Assembly: GCA_019916065.1 (NCBI GenBank)
Contig: CM034238.1
Coordinates: 38,903,375-38,967,374, forward strand
Direction: 5' to 3'
DNA: 64,000 bases
Origin: Vitellaria paradoxa
Taxonomy: Eukaryota > Streptophyta > Magnoliopsida > Ericales > Sapotaceae
The position numbers were made by a program, and so were the translations under genes. The notes beneath the pieces are model-generated. The model searched no databases and was not told the origin of the DNA. It saw nothing but the letters and a program-made list of their open reading frames with translations. Shown piece after piece: positions 1 to 11,307 of the stretch (position 1 is its first letter; the number at the start of each line of letters is the position of its first letter).

Positions 1-423
1 CTTTTTCTTTTTAGTTTAAAATTTATTCTGTTACACCAAATCCTTACTCCAGGTACATTTGTTTTTTAGAGTTTTAGATTTTTTTAAAAAGTTCAAATAT
101 TTTTTATTAATTATTTTTCCTTTCTTTTAATTATTTTATTTTATGTTATCTATTTTTTTCTTTTCCACTAATATTTTTTGGTAAGTTCTTTCTCACTAAT
201 ATTACTCTCTCCATAAAGAGAAATGAAAAGGAATAGGGATATGAAATTCATTCTCTTACCCGGGTTACAATGGAAAATAAAAGAAAAAATTAGTGGATAT
301 ATTGATAAATACCTTTTATTTTATTATAATTTTTAATCCATTCGTAAAAAGATAGAATATTTTTCATAATTATTTTTATGTCTTTATATTATTTTATTTA
401 ATGTTTATCAATTTTATTATCTT

Positions 424-687
424 CTGATACGTGGAAGTCCGCAGCCGCTACCCCGTACTGGGGTGCGCACAGGGCGAAGCACGCTCCAGGACCCTAGCCG
501 GCAAAGGCCCCTGGAGAGTTAACCAGCCTAGGCAAGCCCTGGCTGACCGGCACGACCGAGAGGAGGCCATTGGGCACCCGCCATTACAGCGGTAACCCAC
601 CCCCCTGTGGGGGAGTCGAACCCAGAACCTCGAGAGGCCTAAGCTCTAAGGCGAACCCGACTTCCACTCGGCCACCCCCAAAGGGGC
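424..687 (-). mobile_element. tRNA-derived SINE, family A, copy 1
   Basis: A GC-rich 264-bp insert in AT-rich DNA, flanked by a perfect 17-bp target duplication (407-423 and 688-704, ATCAATTTTATTATCTT). Read on the minus strand it starts GCCCCTTTGGGGG and shows a pol III A box (TGGCCGAGTGG) followed by a B box (GGTTCGACTCC), the arrangement of a Ser/Leu tRNA-like SINE head. A second copy lies at 14444-14733. The perfect duplication implies a fairly recent insertion. It resembles Au-like plant SINEs, but the family name is not certain. Confidence 0.85.
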
Positions 688-704
688 ATCAATTTTATTA
701 TCTT

Positions 705-1041
705 GTGTCCATTTAGGATGTGTTTGGCTCAATAATTTTTCATCAAAAATAAAATGAAATATAAATTTAAAATTTCTTTCTTGTTTAGATTATGACAAAA
801 ATGCAAGAAATTAATTGATTAAATTAAAGAAACTAATATATTAATAATATTTTTATTTTTTATACTTTTAAATCCATTCAAATAAATGTATATTTTTAGA
901 ATTTTATATTTTTTCTTTTACATTGTTTAATTATTCCTTTTATTTTTTTCTTCCCTCACTAATTTTTCTCCAAATATAACTTTAATATAATATATATATA
1001 TATATATACATATATATTTGATACCCGTATGTGCTTTGCAC
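705..1041. other. AT-rich intergenic DNA, no gene seen
   Basis: Low-complexity AT-rich sequence with a (TA)n run near 991-1010. No coding or RNA signal was seen. Confidence 0.6.
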
Positions 1042-1056
1042 AGATATCGTTCACTA

Positions 1057-1376
1057 AAAAAAGATTTGACCCTGGGAGATTCACTCCCCAAACCAAACCC
1101 CCCAGGAGAGTGAATCTCTTTTAATTTGTGCCGCACATACCAACCCTTAAGATGCGCAGCAGCCAATAGACTCGTTCAGAGACAGGGATTTGGATTCATA
1201 CCCAAAAATTAGATACCATTCGTGCAGTCAATGAGGCTCATCGTATCAATTTTACTGCACTTTGTACTCAAAAACCGACCCCAAAAATTATTAAGAAGAA
1301 GATTCGAATCTGAAAGTTTAAAGCGGTAAACCTCTAATTCCAAGATTAAAGCCTACTCACTCAACCCCTTGGGGGT
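1057..1376 (-). mobile_element. tRNA-derived SINE, family B, copy 1
   Basis: A 320-bp insert flanked by a 15-bp target duplication with one mismatch (1042-1056 AGATATCGTTCACTA; 1377-1391 AGACATCGTTCACTA). On the minus strand a tRNA-like head is visible, with A box-like TTGAGTGAGTAGG and B box-like AGATTCGAATCTTC. The body holds two 'GTGAATCTC/GATTCACTC' segments that recur in the element at 53819-54043, so the two are the same family. Confidence 0.75.
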
Positions 1377-1391
1377 AGACATCGTTCACTA

Positions 1392-2269
1392 GTATATAGA
1401 AAATTACACCCAATTGAATTTCCAAAAGCACCCTGTACCCAAATTTTGTACATACATTTATAATGTGAGATTCGATACATGCCACGTAACTACAAATCGG
1501 AGGAGTCCTAATTATAATTGAAAGTAAATGTGCAAATTAATGTTTTAATAGGTACATATACGTTAATTACAAAATATTTCCATCTGATAAGGGAACTTCA
1601 TTAATTGAGCAGAAAAAATCTTTACACTCTTCATTTCCTAAATCCTCTGGTAGATTTCAACTCTCTACGTGCTTTGCGACTGTTTGTTTGTTAAATTTTT
1701 ATTATTTTTTACAAATTTTTATTAATTTTATTTTAATTTTTGATCGTTCTCAGTTTTGTTGTCCATTCATTTTTAAATTTTACCATTTTTTTATCAGAAC
1801 TGTCGGATAAATAAGATCACGTTCAAATAAATCTAATAAAAAAAATTAAATTATACCAATCAAACTTAAAAAATTGACTTAAAAATGATTGACACACTTT
1901 TAAAAAAAAAAAAAAAAGAAAGAAAAAAGCTTTCAAACGCCCCTGGTATGTTAAACTCGATTTAGGTAGTCATTGAAAGAGAATTTTGGACCCACTCGTC
2001 ATGGCATCTGAGTAGGTCTTTGTCTTTAAATCATTGCCATTGGGCCACTCTAATCCACCAAGAATAAAAATCAACGCTTAGTGATCAATTCTTCATTACG
2101 AGCTCTCCCACAGGTGAGTTTGGTGGCTAACGGTAGTGGGAGACAGCTATTCAGACTACACGTAATGGGGAAGGCATGTTCATAAATATTTATTTTATTA
2201 CAATAATATTTAGTGAAAATTAATATATATATATATATATATGTATATTACAGTTAACAATAATGTCGG
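1392..2269. other. Intergenic DNA, no gene seen
   Basis: Non-coding AT-rich sequence with poly-A/T tracts (near 1902-1917) and a (TA)n run at about 2223-2240. Nothing recognisable was seen. Confidence 0.5.
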
Positions 2270-3530
2270 AGCAGATTTTATTATTGTCAGAACTTAATTA
2301 ATAATCTTTTTAATTATTAACAAGATTATTCTTGTCTATCACTTAGCACAACTTGAATTTTCTCTCCATTAATCCCTCTATAAATCTTTCTCGTTAATTT
2401 TTCTCCCTAAATTGTTAATACAAGAGCTTAATTAATGTTGTTTCTAATTATTTATAAAATTATCACTTCTATTATTCTATTCAATTTAGATTTCTCTTCT
2501 TTATTAATTTCTCTCTTATTCTATTTATTTATCTCTATTTTTTTTTTGTTTTTCTAAAAAAATATTATTCTTTTCTTCTTTCTCTTCGAGAATATCTCTC
2601 TTCAAAATATAGATAAATAATAAATTTCTCATCTTAAAGATAAAAAGTGTTATTGAATTATGAAAATACGTCTACTTGTTTATAATATTTTATCTAATAT
2701 ATTTGAAAGTTTTTTATTGGTATGAACTTTTTTTCTAGATTAATAAAATTTCAATGCAATCGTGTAAAAAAAAATATTCTATAAGTAATTTAGATTTGTG
2801 TTTAATTGTGATTATATTAATTTTAAACAAAAGTTATTAAAATATCTTTTTATTAAAAATTATCATTACTATTAAATTATTTGCATTAAATTTTTTTATA
2901 ATCTTTTTAAAGAGTATTATCTTTTCTATACAAAATATATATAATTATGGAAATTTTGAGATTTAGTTTGTTCTAAAATATTAGAAATGAAATCATATTT
3001 ATTCTTTTAAGGGACAAAATGTACTAAAAAAATTTTATATTGATAAAAAATATAAAATAAAAAATTTTCTCAAAATGAAAAATTTCTTATTTAACTATAT
3101 TATAAAAAGATATGATTTCCGAATAGATTATTTTTATAATTCAATGACCCATTAATAATTTTTAAATCTAAAATAAAAAATTTATTATTTAACTTAATTT
3201 TGAAGAGAGAGATTTTTCAAAGAGAAAGAGATCAATGTATTTTCTAAAAGAAAAAAAAGGAGAGAGATGAATAAATAAGATGAGAGAGAAAATTTAATTA
3301 AGAAAAGAGACTATAGGTTGGGTAAAATAATAGACAAGTGCAATTTTGTAAATAATTAAATAAAATGTGCTATATATTAATAATTTATAGAGAAAAATTA
3401 ATGAGCAACATTTAGTGATAGAAATTAATGTGAAAGGGAGAATCTAGATTGTGTTAAATAATATATATATAAGTGTAATTTTGTTAATAATTAAAGGATC
3501 ACTAATTGAATTCCAGCACTAACAAAATTT
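2270..3530. repeat. Foldback (long inverted-repeat) element, ~1.25 kb
   Basis: The segment 2270-2700 is an imperfect inverted copy of about 3080-3530. The outer arms share GATCCTTTAATTATTAAC-like sequence, then TGTCTAT, then a pyrimidine-rich TTTTTCTC block, in the same order when one arm is reverse-complemented. The arms are about 430 bp and diverged, around a ~380-bp AT-rich loop. No open reading frame and no clear target duplication were found. It is probably an old non-autonomous DNA transposon. Confidence 0.65.
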
Positions 3531-4425
3531 ACCCTAATATTATCGCCACTAATTTGTAATATCACTTAATATACATAATAATAAAAAAATTATTTAAGTA
3601 ATTTTACATTTCTTCAAATTAATCATTTTTCCTTTTTATGTTTATTCATACTGCTTGATCGTTTAAATAATAACCACGCCTAAGCCTAGTAACAATAAAA
3701 AAAAATGACATATAACAACTATATATATTGGATTAAAAATCATTTACTCGAATATATATATAGGATAATGTATCAATGTTTAGCAGAAGTTTTAATGTTT
3801 ATATGGGCATTCTTTCTCCATAATTGAGTTGTATTTTTTTTTCTTTTTTTATTTCTCATATCCAAGGAGGTTGAATTTTCAACTCTCATATATAATAAAC
3901 ACAGATTTATATTAGGGTTTTTGAAATTAAAATCAACTAAGTTATTTGAGACTTACGTGAATTTAGGGGATGTTTAAAAGAAAAAAAATTAGTAAAAATA
4001 TAATACGCCAGCCACTTTTTTGACATTTGAAATATAAATAAAAATTTTTTAATAGAATTTGTGCGAACATGATTGGATTACTTGCTCTAACGGATTTTAT
4101 ATGTTATGTTAGACTTTTAAACTGATAGAACTCATTCAAACATGATTGAATGACTCGTTCGAATGATTTTGATCAGAAAAGTTATTTAAATTTTAATAAA
4201 AATTGACAAAAATTTTATAAAGTTGGTAAATATTTGTAAATTTTAAAATAAATACATAAAAAACAAGAATGATAAAAATTAACAAAAGTTTAAAAAATTT
4301 GTATCTTTTCATAAAATGTAATTAAGATTATGTTTGTCTTACCTTGACTCAAAAGATAAATGAGCTGGACTTTACCTCACTTGTAAACTTTTTCACTATA
4401 ATTGGTAGAGTAGATTTAACTTTCA
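3531..4425. other. AT-rich intergenic DNA, no gene seen
   Basis: No gene or RNA signal was seen; short (TA)n tracts near 3719-3765. Confidence 0.5.
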
Positions 4426-4426
4426 T

Positions 4427-4571
4427 TTAGGGTGACAAAAACTCTAAAATTAAAAATGGTAAAAAATATTGAAGAATTCTAAAAAGTATTCACTTTTTAT
4501 TTCATTGCACGAATCACGAACTCATAACTTATTTTACTTTATCTCATTTTTTGTCATTTCAAACGCATTCT
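4427..4571. repeat. Short MITE, ~150-bp family
   Basis: Ends read TTAGGGTGACAAAAACTC and TTTTGTCATTTCAAACGC, an imperfect terminal inverted repeat. The core contains 'cgaatcacgaactcataac', a phrase repeated in copies at 17362, 33290, 59860 and elsewhere in this window. Confidence 0.55.
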
Positions 4572-5660
4572 TAATTTTATTTTGTATTCTTCACTTTTTA
4601 AATGAAAATTATTTAATTTAATTTTTGAAATTAAGAAAAAAGGGATATGCCTGAAAATACCAATGTTTAGTTTGGGAATAAAAAAATTATTTTTTTTTGT
4701 ACCTGTCTACTACCTAACTACTAAAAAAATTAACTTTTTTTATGTTTGAAAAAGAAAAAAAAAGACTAATTTTTTAGAAATTAATTTTTAACTTTTTATT
4801 AATTTAACGTTTTTATTTTTTATAATTTAAAAAAAGTTTAAAATTTAAGAAGATAAATTTAATTATTCTTTAAAAAATAAAAAAATCGGCAATCAAAAAC
4901 TAAGAGGTTGACTAGACTCTTCAAATAGAGCTTAAACCAATTAATATATAAAGATGACCAAATCAATCTAAATGCTTCAAAGTCACGTCTCACCGTGTAG
5001 ATGAAGTAGAAACTTTCTTAGAATTTCTAGAATAACCAAGCGGCTACCTTGTCAACATCAATTGTTCATCAAATGAAAAGGTTGTTGTTCCTAAGATTAT
5101 GAAATTATGTTATCGTGGGTGATCTGTAGCGTATAAGTCAAGTCAATGCACGAGGTTAATTGGCTAGCGTACATTAATTTCTTCAGTCTTAAGCAATACG
5201 TCTAATCATATTCATCATTCTTTCTATATCAGCCTGATAATCTCTTATGTCCTAAGCAATATTTTTAATTATATACGTTAATCTTTCTATATCTATCTGA
5301 TAATTTAATCCCTCGTAGGTACTTGGTAGTTGGCTTATAGCATATATATATATATATATATATATACATATGTATTTATACTTTTTTTTTTTTTTGAAAG
5401 GTACACATGTGTATTTATATTATTATCATACAAAAGGGAAACTTGGTCGTTTATCATTCTTTGTGTAGGCTAAAAATTAGTACCGCCACATGATAATAAT
5501 TGTTATAGGCATTTCTTAATCAAGCACGTAACTTTAAGATCGGGATTCATCATCAACTGCTTGGAGTGCCCCTAAAGAGGAATGCTCCTAAAGAAGTATG
5601 TTTATGACTTAGGAATTACCTATTTCCTAAAATTGGTGATGGAATCGATGTGCTGATGCA
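4572..5660. other. Intergenic DNA with small duplication and (TA)n
   Basis: No gene was seen. An imperfect direct repeat of about 85 bp (…CTAAGCAAT…TCTTTCTATATC…TGATAAT) covers roughly 5191-5305, and a (TA)n run lies at about 5341-5366. Confidence 0.5.
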
Positions 5661-6335
5661 TATGTATACACAATATAAATCTATGTAAATATACATATTT
5701 AATTACCTAGTAGAGGGAAATGGGGGTGGCTTTTATAATTGTCACATTATCTTGAGCACTGAACTCTACTCTCACATTACCATTTAATACTCTCAACTAC
5801 TAACGACAGGAGAATCATGTAACACACATAATCAGAAGTGATATGCCTAAAGTAATTGAGCACGATCATTCTTAATTGATTTATTTCTACAAATATGAGT
5901 AGCAATGGGCAAGTAAATGTATACTCAATGTAAATACATTTTTAAATACCTATCAGAGAGGAATGGGGGTGTGACTTTTGTAACTGTCACATTATCTCGA
6001 ATACTGCACTCTACTCTCACATCACTATTTAATACTCTTAACTATTAATGATTGGAGACTTATGTAACACACAGTTAATACTCAATGTAAATACATTTTT
6101 AAATACCTATCAAAGAGGAATGGCGTGTGACTTTTGTAACTATCACATTATCTCGAATGTTGTACTCTACTCTTACATCACCATTTAATACTCTCAGCTA
6201 CTAATGATTGGAGACTTATGTAATACACAATTAAAAGTGATATGCCTAAAGCAATTGAGCATAGTCATCCTTAGTTGATTTATTTCTACAAATATGAGTA
6301 GCCATACACAAGTAAATGTATACTCAATGTAAACA
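5661..6335. repeat. Tandem repeat array, ~255-bp unit, three copies plus a fragment
   Basis: Three imperfect tandem copies start near 5661, 5915 and 6075, and the beginning of a fourth is at 6311-6335. Landmarks recur in order in each copy: TATACTCAATGTAAATACA, a TGTCACATTATCT-like block, TCTACTCTCACATCAC and GGAGACTTATGTAA. The middle copy lacks the last ~95 bp (the segment with AAGTGATATGCCTAAAG). No reading frame is conserved through it. Confidence 0.8.
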
Positions 6336-6376
6336 ACTCAAAGCATTTTTTTTTCTTTTTGAGTCTCTCACTATTT

Positions 6377-6640
6377 TGTTTGTCGGAGTGAACTTGTATC
6401 TCCCGTTGATCGTTCACTTTGATTCTTTTTACTTTGATTCGGGAAGTTCATCCAAGAAAGTTAAATATTTTATGTTGTTATTGTTGTTGTTATTATTTTT
6501 TTGTCGGAGTGAATTTATGTCTCCCGTTGGTCGTCCATTTTGATTCTTCTTACTTTGATTCTGGAAGTTCATCCAAAAAAGCTAAATGTTTTATATTGTT
6601 GTTGTTGTTGTTGTTATTATTATTATTATTTTTTTTTTTT
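6377..6640. repeat. 121-bp tandem duplication ending in (GTT)n(ATT)n
   Basis: The block starting TGTCGGAGTGAA at 6381 is repeated at 6502 with few changes (TCTCCCGTTG, TACTTTGATTC, AAGTTCATCCAA all recur). Each copy ends in a GTT/ATT trinucleotide run; the second is longer. The reading frames here are by-products of this repeat and do not look like genes. Confidence 0.75.
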
Positions 6641-6649
6641 TGATCTTAT

Positions 6650-7657
6650 CAAGTCCACATTTCAAACATACCCAAGATTGCAGTGATATATGAAAACATC
6701 ATTACACGTTTTGTACCAACTTAACCCCCCTGACTGAGCGAAGACCTCAATTTGGGCCCATAACGGGAATCAAGTCCTACCTCCATCCAAAACCGAAAAT
6801 GGGCCCTTCATTGGGGCCTCAGAATTTGGATCTATCTATTTCTAGCAAATAGGTCTGTTGGTCATTTTTAATTATGGGCCCTCGTCGCGCCCCATGTGCC
6901 TTGTCGTGAGTTGCTGGGAAGTTTGAATTATAAAAAGACAGACTAGAAGGGTAAACGAACTATAATTTTTATTTTAATCAAAATAAAATTAAAAAAAAAT
7001 GGTCAAATAGTAAATAATAAATAATTAAAGTTATTTAAGTAAATAATAACTAATTAAGGAACATTTAGAAAAAAAAAAAACTATTACAAAAGTAGTGGGT
7101 AGTTAAAGAACATTTTGTTCTCAGGTCACCGGAGGTTCATTCGGCCGTTAACTTCACGACTCTCAGGATTAGTTAAGGTACGTATAACTGGCCCGATCAT
7201 TTTCAGATATCCAAAAAAAAAAAAAAAGAACAAGTTAAATAGCATAGAAAGAAAATAAAAATATAAATGGACAACATTACTTAATTATGTGATTGTTAAA
7301 AAAAATTACTTTTAAATACCAGTACAGTTGTAAGTGATTAAAAGGAATTTAAAAATATTATAAAAAAAGAGGTCCTAAGTGTACAGAACACTCATTAAGG
7401 ACCAATAAAAATATATATATTGTAATGTTTTGTATTTCGAAAGAGTTGTTCATAAAAAATGCAATATATTATAATGTAATTTTTTTTATTAATTTTTAAT
7501 AAATGCTTTCAAGCACGCATTAACAAATGTGTTAGGAGAAAAAATTTTCAAATGAATTTTAAAATCTCACCATAACTCTAGTGATTTTCCCCCGATTGTG
7601 TAGAAAAATGGTGTATTCGTCATTTTACATAATAAGTTAATGGTTGGGCAAGTGAGG
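6650..7657. other. Intergenic DNA, no gene seen
   Basis: No coding signal was seen. A small imperfect palindrome (GGTCCTAAGTG … CATTAAGGACC) lies at about 7372-7407. Confidence 0.5.
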
Positions 7658-7665
7658 GTTGAAAG

Positions 7666-10600
7666 TAGGGATGGAATGGGTCGGGTCGGCCCAAGACCTG
7701 ACCCGCCCTCAACCCACAGGTTTTATACAACTCGGCCTACCCTGATCCTTTAACCTCTGGGTCTAGGCTTGGGTTGGCATGCCCTGGCTCAAGGGCCAAC
7801 TCGCCCCACCTTCCCCCTCTCTCCTGCCCCTGGCCCACTATAGTGTTTAGCCCCTGCCCTTGGTCAGTGATCGTTGCACCGGGGGGGTAGGTTCTCGGCC
7901 CACAGACTTCCCTTTTTTTATGCTTACCATTTTCAGATGGCAAGCTAGCTCTGGCAGCCTTCTTTTTTTTGTTTTTTCTTTTTTTTTTTTTAACCGTTTC
8001 AAGCAAACAGCTACCCCAATGGTAAATTCAAAATTTAATTACAAAATTTACCTCAATAAAATTACAAAATTCCCCTAACGTTCCACTATAAATACCCTAC
8101 ACTCATATTCATTCAAACTTACAAAAAACTAACAAATTCTCTCTCAATTTTCTACACTACCAAGCTATCAACTCTGAAGTGCGCTCTTTAATTGTGCTCA
8201 GGTGCGCTCTTCAATTGTGCTCAAGTGCATCCAATTTTGTCAGATTTGAAGTCAATAGTTAAAGATCGAGTGTTTCAAAGTTTCAAATTATTTCAAGTTA
8301 GTTCTTAATTTTCTTTAATTTGCATACATACATTTTTTTTTTAATTTTTATACTTTAATGTTTTTCCATCAAATTATTTTTTTCTAAATGGATCTTAGAG
8401 ACACCCATTTTTTTGACTTGGAGGGTAAAGACTCAATATCATTTCCTCCTTAAAAAATAATTAGAATAATTTGCATCACCACAAATACCAACATCTCCTA
8501 GCATAAGTAGTGATGTTGGTGCATCATCTTCCCCCCACGACCAACAACAGCGTGGCTTTTCAAAAGTATGGGATTTTTTTACTAGAATTTCACGCAATGA
8601 TGAAATGCACAAGGCTAAATGTAATATTTGTGGAGATTTATTAGATGGTTTGACTACTTCTGGGACTCGTCATCTAAAAAGATATTTAAATAGAAAATAC
8701 CGACACGATTCCCGTATCAATTCTTTAATTGATTAATATTTTTCACATGCTACACAAAATCAATTAGGTAACGAATGTAGTAATTTAAATATTTTTTCTT
8801 ATGACCCTACGAGAATACAAAATAATTTAGTTAGAAATATTGTTAAAGATGAACAACCTTTCATAATGAGTGAAAATCGACATTTTGAAGATTTTATTCA
8901 TAATAGTTTCGACTTTTCAAGAAATACTTCAAAAAATAAGGTTTTACGAGATTTTTAAACAAAAAATGATGAATTAAAAATTTATTTTGACAATTTTGGG
9001 GGAAATATTTGCTTAACTTCTGATATGTGGAAATCTCGCCAAAATATTGAATATCTTTGTATAATCGCACATTATATTGACGAAAATTAAAAATTAAATA
9101 AACGCATTCTTTCATCTAAATTAGTTGAGCAACCCTACACTAGATTGAGTGTTGGGAAACTTATTTGTAGTGAATTTGTATCATGGAATTTATGCAAAAA
9201 AAATATTTTTTATTACTTTAGATAATACTTCATATAATGATGTTTATTTAATTACTTATCTAGTGCTTTGCCTGTAAGGGGTCTATTATTTTGTGGGTGT
9301 TATTGTGTTCATATCCTTAATTTAATTGTAAATGATAGATTAGATATTTATGAATCTTCTATTGTTAAAATTAAAAAAAAAACTATAGTTTATGCTATAA
9401 GTTCTCCAAAAAGAATTAATTTATTTGCTAGTATATGTACTCAAATTAATTTAAAACCTATAAAATTACCAATGAAAATTAATATAAGATAGAATTCAAC
9501 ATATATTATGTTAAAAGTTGCTATTAAATATCAAAAAGTAATTGATTTATTTATTTTAAGTAATCAAGCTATTAGTTTAGATAGTATTGAGCCCATTGAT
9601 TAGGCAAATGTAATTTTTTATAGGGATTTTTTTTACATATTTTTGATATCACTATTAAAATATTTTGTGAAATTTATTATCCTACTCCTTCTATTGTTGT
9701 TTATCAATTGGGGGGTTATTGATGAATTTTTTAAAAAATATTTTGCTCAAGAATATTATGCTGCTATGGTTCTTACAATGAAAAGAAAAATTTGATAAAT
9801 ATTTTAACCCACTTCCCATATAATTTGGTATTGCCACTGTTTCAGACCGTAGATATAAAGATCATTTTCTTCAATTATTAGAGATGATATATGGGCCTGA
9901 AAGTGCTTACGAACAATTAATTAATATTGAAGAGCAAATGCAAGTTCTAATGGGTTAGTATGATACTAATCGTACAACTGTCTAAGCAACTACCACCACA
10001 ATGTCCTCCTCTTACCGTGACTTTGGTGGCAATACATTCATATGGAGAAGAATAACATCTCAGCGGACAGATTCATCAACAAGTGCTAGTTCATCAACTT
10101 TTATTTGACTTGCAATGTTACCTTGGTACACTTTCGATGAAAAATGAAAATGATTTTAATTTTTTAGATTGGTGGAAGACATAACAATCTAAGTTTCCAG
10201 TCCTTTCTGTTTTAACTTGTAATATCCTTACATTTCTAACTTTTACTGTAGCATCTGAGCAAGCTTTTAGTGCAAGTGGACGTGTTATCAGTCAATTCAG
10301 GAGTCAATTGGCCCCTCCAACAGTAGAAGGCTTGATGTGTTTATGAGATTGATATCTCACCGAAAATAGACAACAAGAGAATGCCGAAAAAGAGTAACTT
10401 GCTTTTGACTTTGATGTAATGTATTTAAGTGAAAGAGAAAAACACACTAATGGATCTAGTGATGAATAATAGTAATGTATTGACAGAGTAATATTTGCAA
10501 ATAATAGTCACACTTATAAGTGTCAACCTAGTTGGAATGTATAAGACGTAAAGTGATGTACCTATTTATTACTCTATCATTTATTTTTTTTCTTATAATT

Positions 10601-10824
10601 TTATATTTGTAAATTATTATTTTCAATTTAATGTTAATTATGTAATTATTTGTTGTTTAATAAATTTAATTTTTATCGATAATTATTTTAATGTGTTTGA
10701 CTGAGTTTTATTTACTTTAAAAAATTTTAAAATAAATTGAGCTAGCTGGGGTGGGTCAGGTAAGGATTGGTGACCCTGCTCTGATCTGATCCGACCCGAT
10801 CCGACCCGACCCTTTCCATCACTA
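7666..10824 (+). mobile_element. Decayed hAT transposon, 3.2 kb
   Basis: The ends form an imperfect terminal inverted repeat: TAGGGATGGAATGGGTCGGG on the left and, reverse-complemented, TAGTGATGGAAAGGGTCGGG on the right. Both continue into GGGTCGGGTCGG-type subterminal repeats. The flanks are a mutated 8-bp duplication, GTTGAAAG (7658-7665) against GCCGAAAG (10825-10832), 6 of 8 matching, as expected for an old hAT insertion. A TATAAATA box at 8087-8094 precedes the transposase relic. The right end lies about 120 bp before the SWIB start codon. Confidence 0.85.
8524..10345 (+). pseudogene. hAT transposase pseudogene with BED zinc finger
   Basis: Conceptual translation in shifting frames shows the hAT transposase landmarks in order. 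These are a BED finger (VWDFF, then CNICG, then a T-R-H-L-K-R segment) at about 8560-8700, a SDMWKS catalytic-region motif near 9020-9035, CVHILNLIVNDRLD near 9306-9345, and the C-terminal dimerisation motif TVASEQAFSASGRV near 10240-10290. Several stop codons and frameshifts (for example a TGA after the BED region and TAA codons in mid-gene) break it everywhere, so it cannot encode a working enzyme. The divergent copy at 43228-45416 belongs to another hAT lineage ([11 protein letters not shown] there, SEQAFSASGRV here). Confidence 0.85.
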
Positions 10825-10910
10825 GCCGAAAGCGGGGGATTCTACCGACAAAAAAACAAGAACCTCGTCGCGGCTCTCGCACTCTTATCTGCTCCCGCGC
10901 TCAGAGTCAC

Positions 10911-10935
10911 AGAGAGAGAGAGAGAGAGAGAGAGG
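10911..10935. repeat. (GA)n microsatellite in the SWIB 5' UTR
   Basis: A GA/CT dinucleotide run immediately before the SWIB start codon. Such runs are common in plant 5' UTRs and can bind GAGA-type (BBR/BPC) factors; a role here is inference. Confidence 0.7.
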
Positions 10936-10943
10936 GAGAGCGA

Positions 10944-11270
10944 ATGGCGATGTCTCTGAGCGTGTTGTCGAACTTCTTAGCAGGCGAAACGGCCTCGTTT
11001 TCCAAGTCATCGTCGTCTCTCCGGCTTGGTGGTGTTCCTCCTTCTCAGGTTAACCTACGCGCCGTCCGGGCGGTGACGTCGGCCACCGCGTCGAAGCCGG
11101 CGACGGAGATGGGGAAGAGGGAGCCCAGAGGCATCATGAAGCCACGGCCGGTGTCGCCGGAAATGCAAGCGTTCCTTGGTGGCGTCTCTGAGGTTGCTCG
11201 CACCGAAGCCCTCAAGCAGATTTGGGCTTACATCAAAGAACACAACCTTCAGGTCTTTTCTCTCTTTTGC

Positions 11271-11307
<37 letters not shown>

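Noticed and set aside
927..1166. 79-codon open frame, minus strand
   Set aside because: It runs through SINE family B and a (TA)n tract; the translation is repeat-coded.
6316..6643. Two overlapping open frames with poly-Leu tails
   Set aside because: They are created by the 121-bp tandem duplication and its GTT runs.
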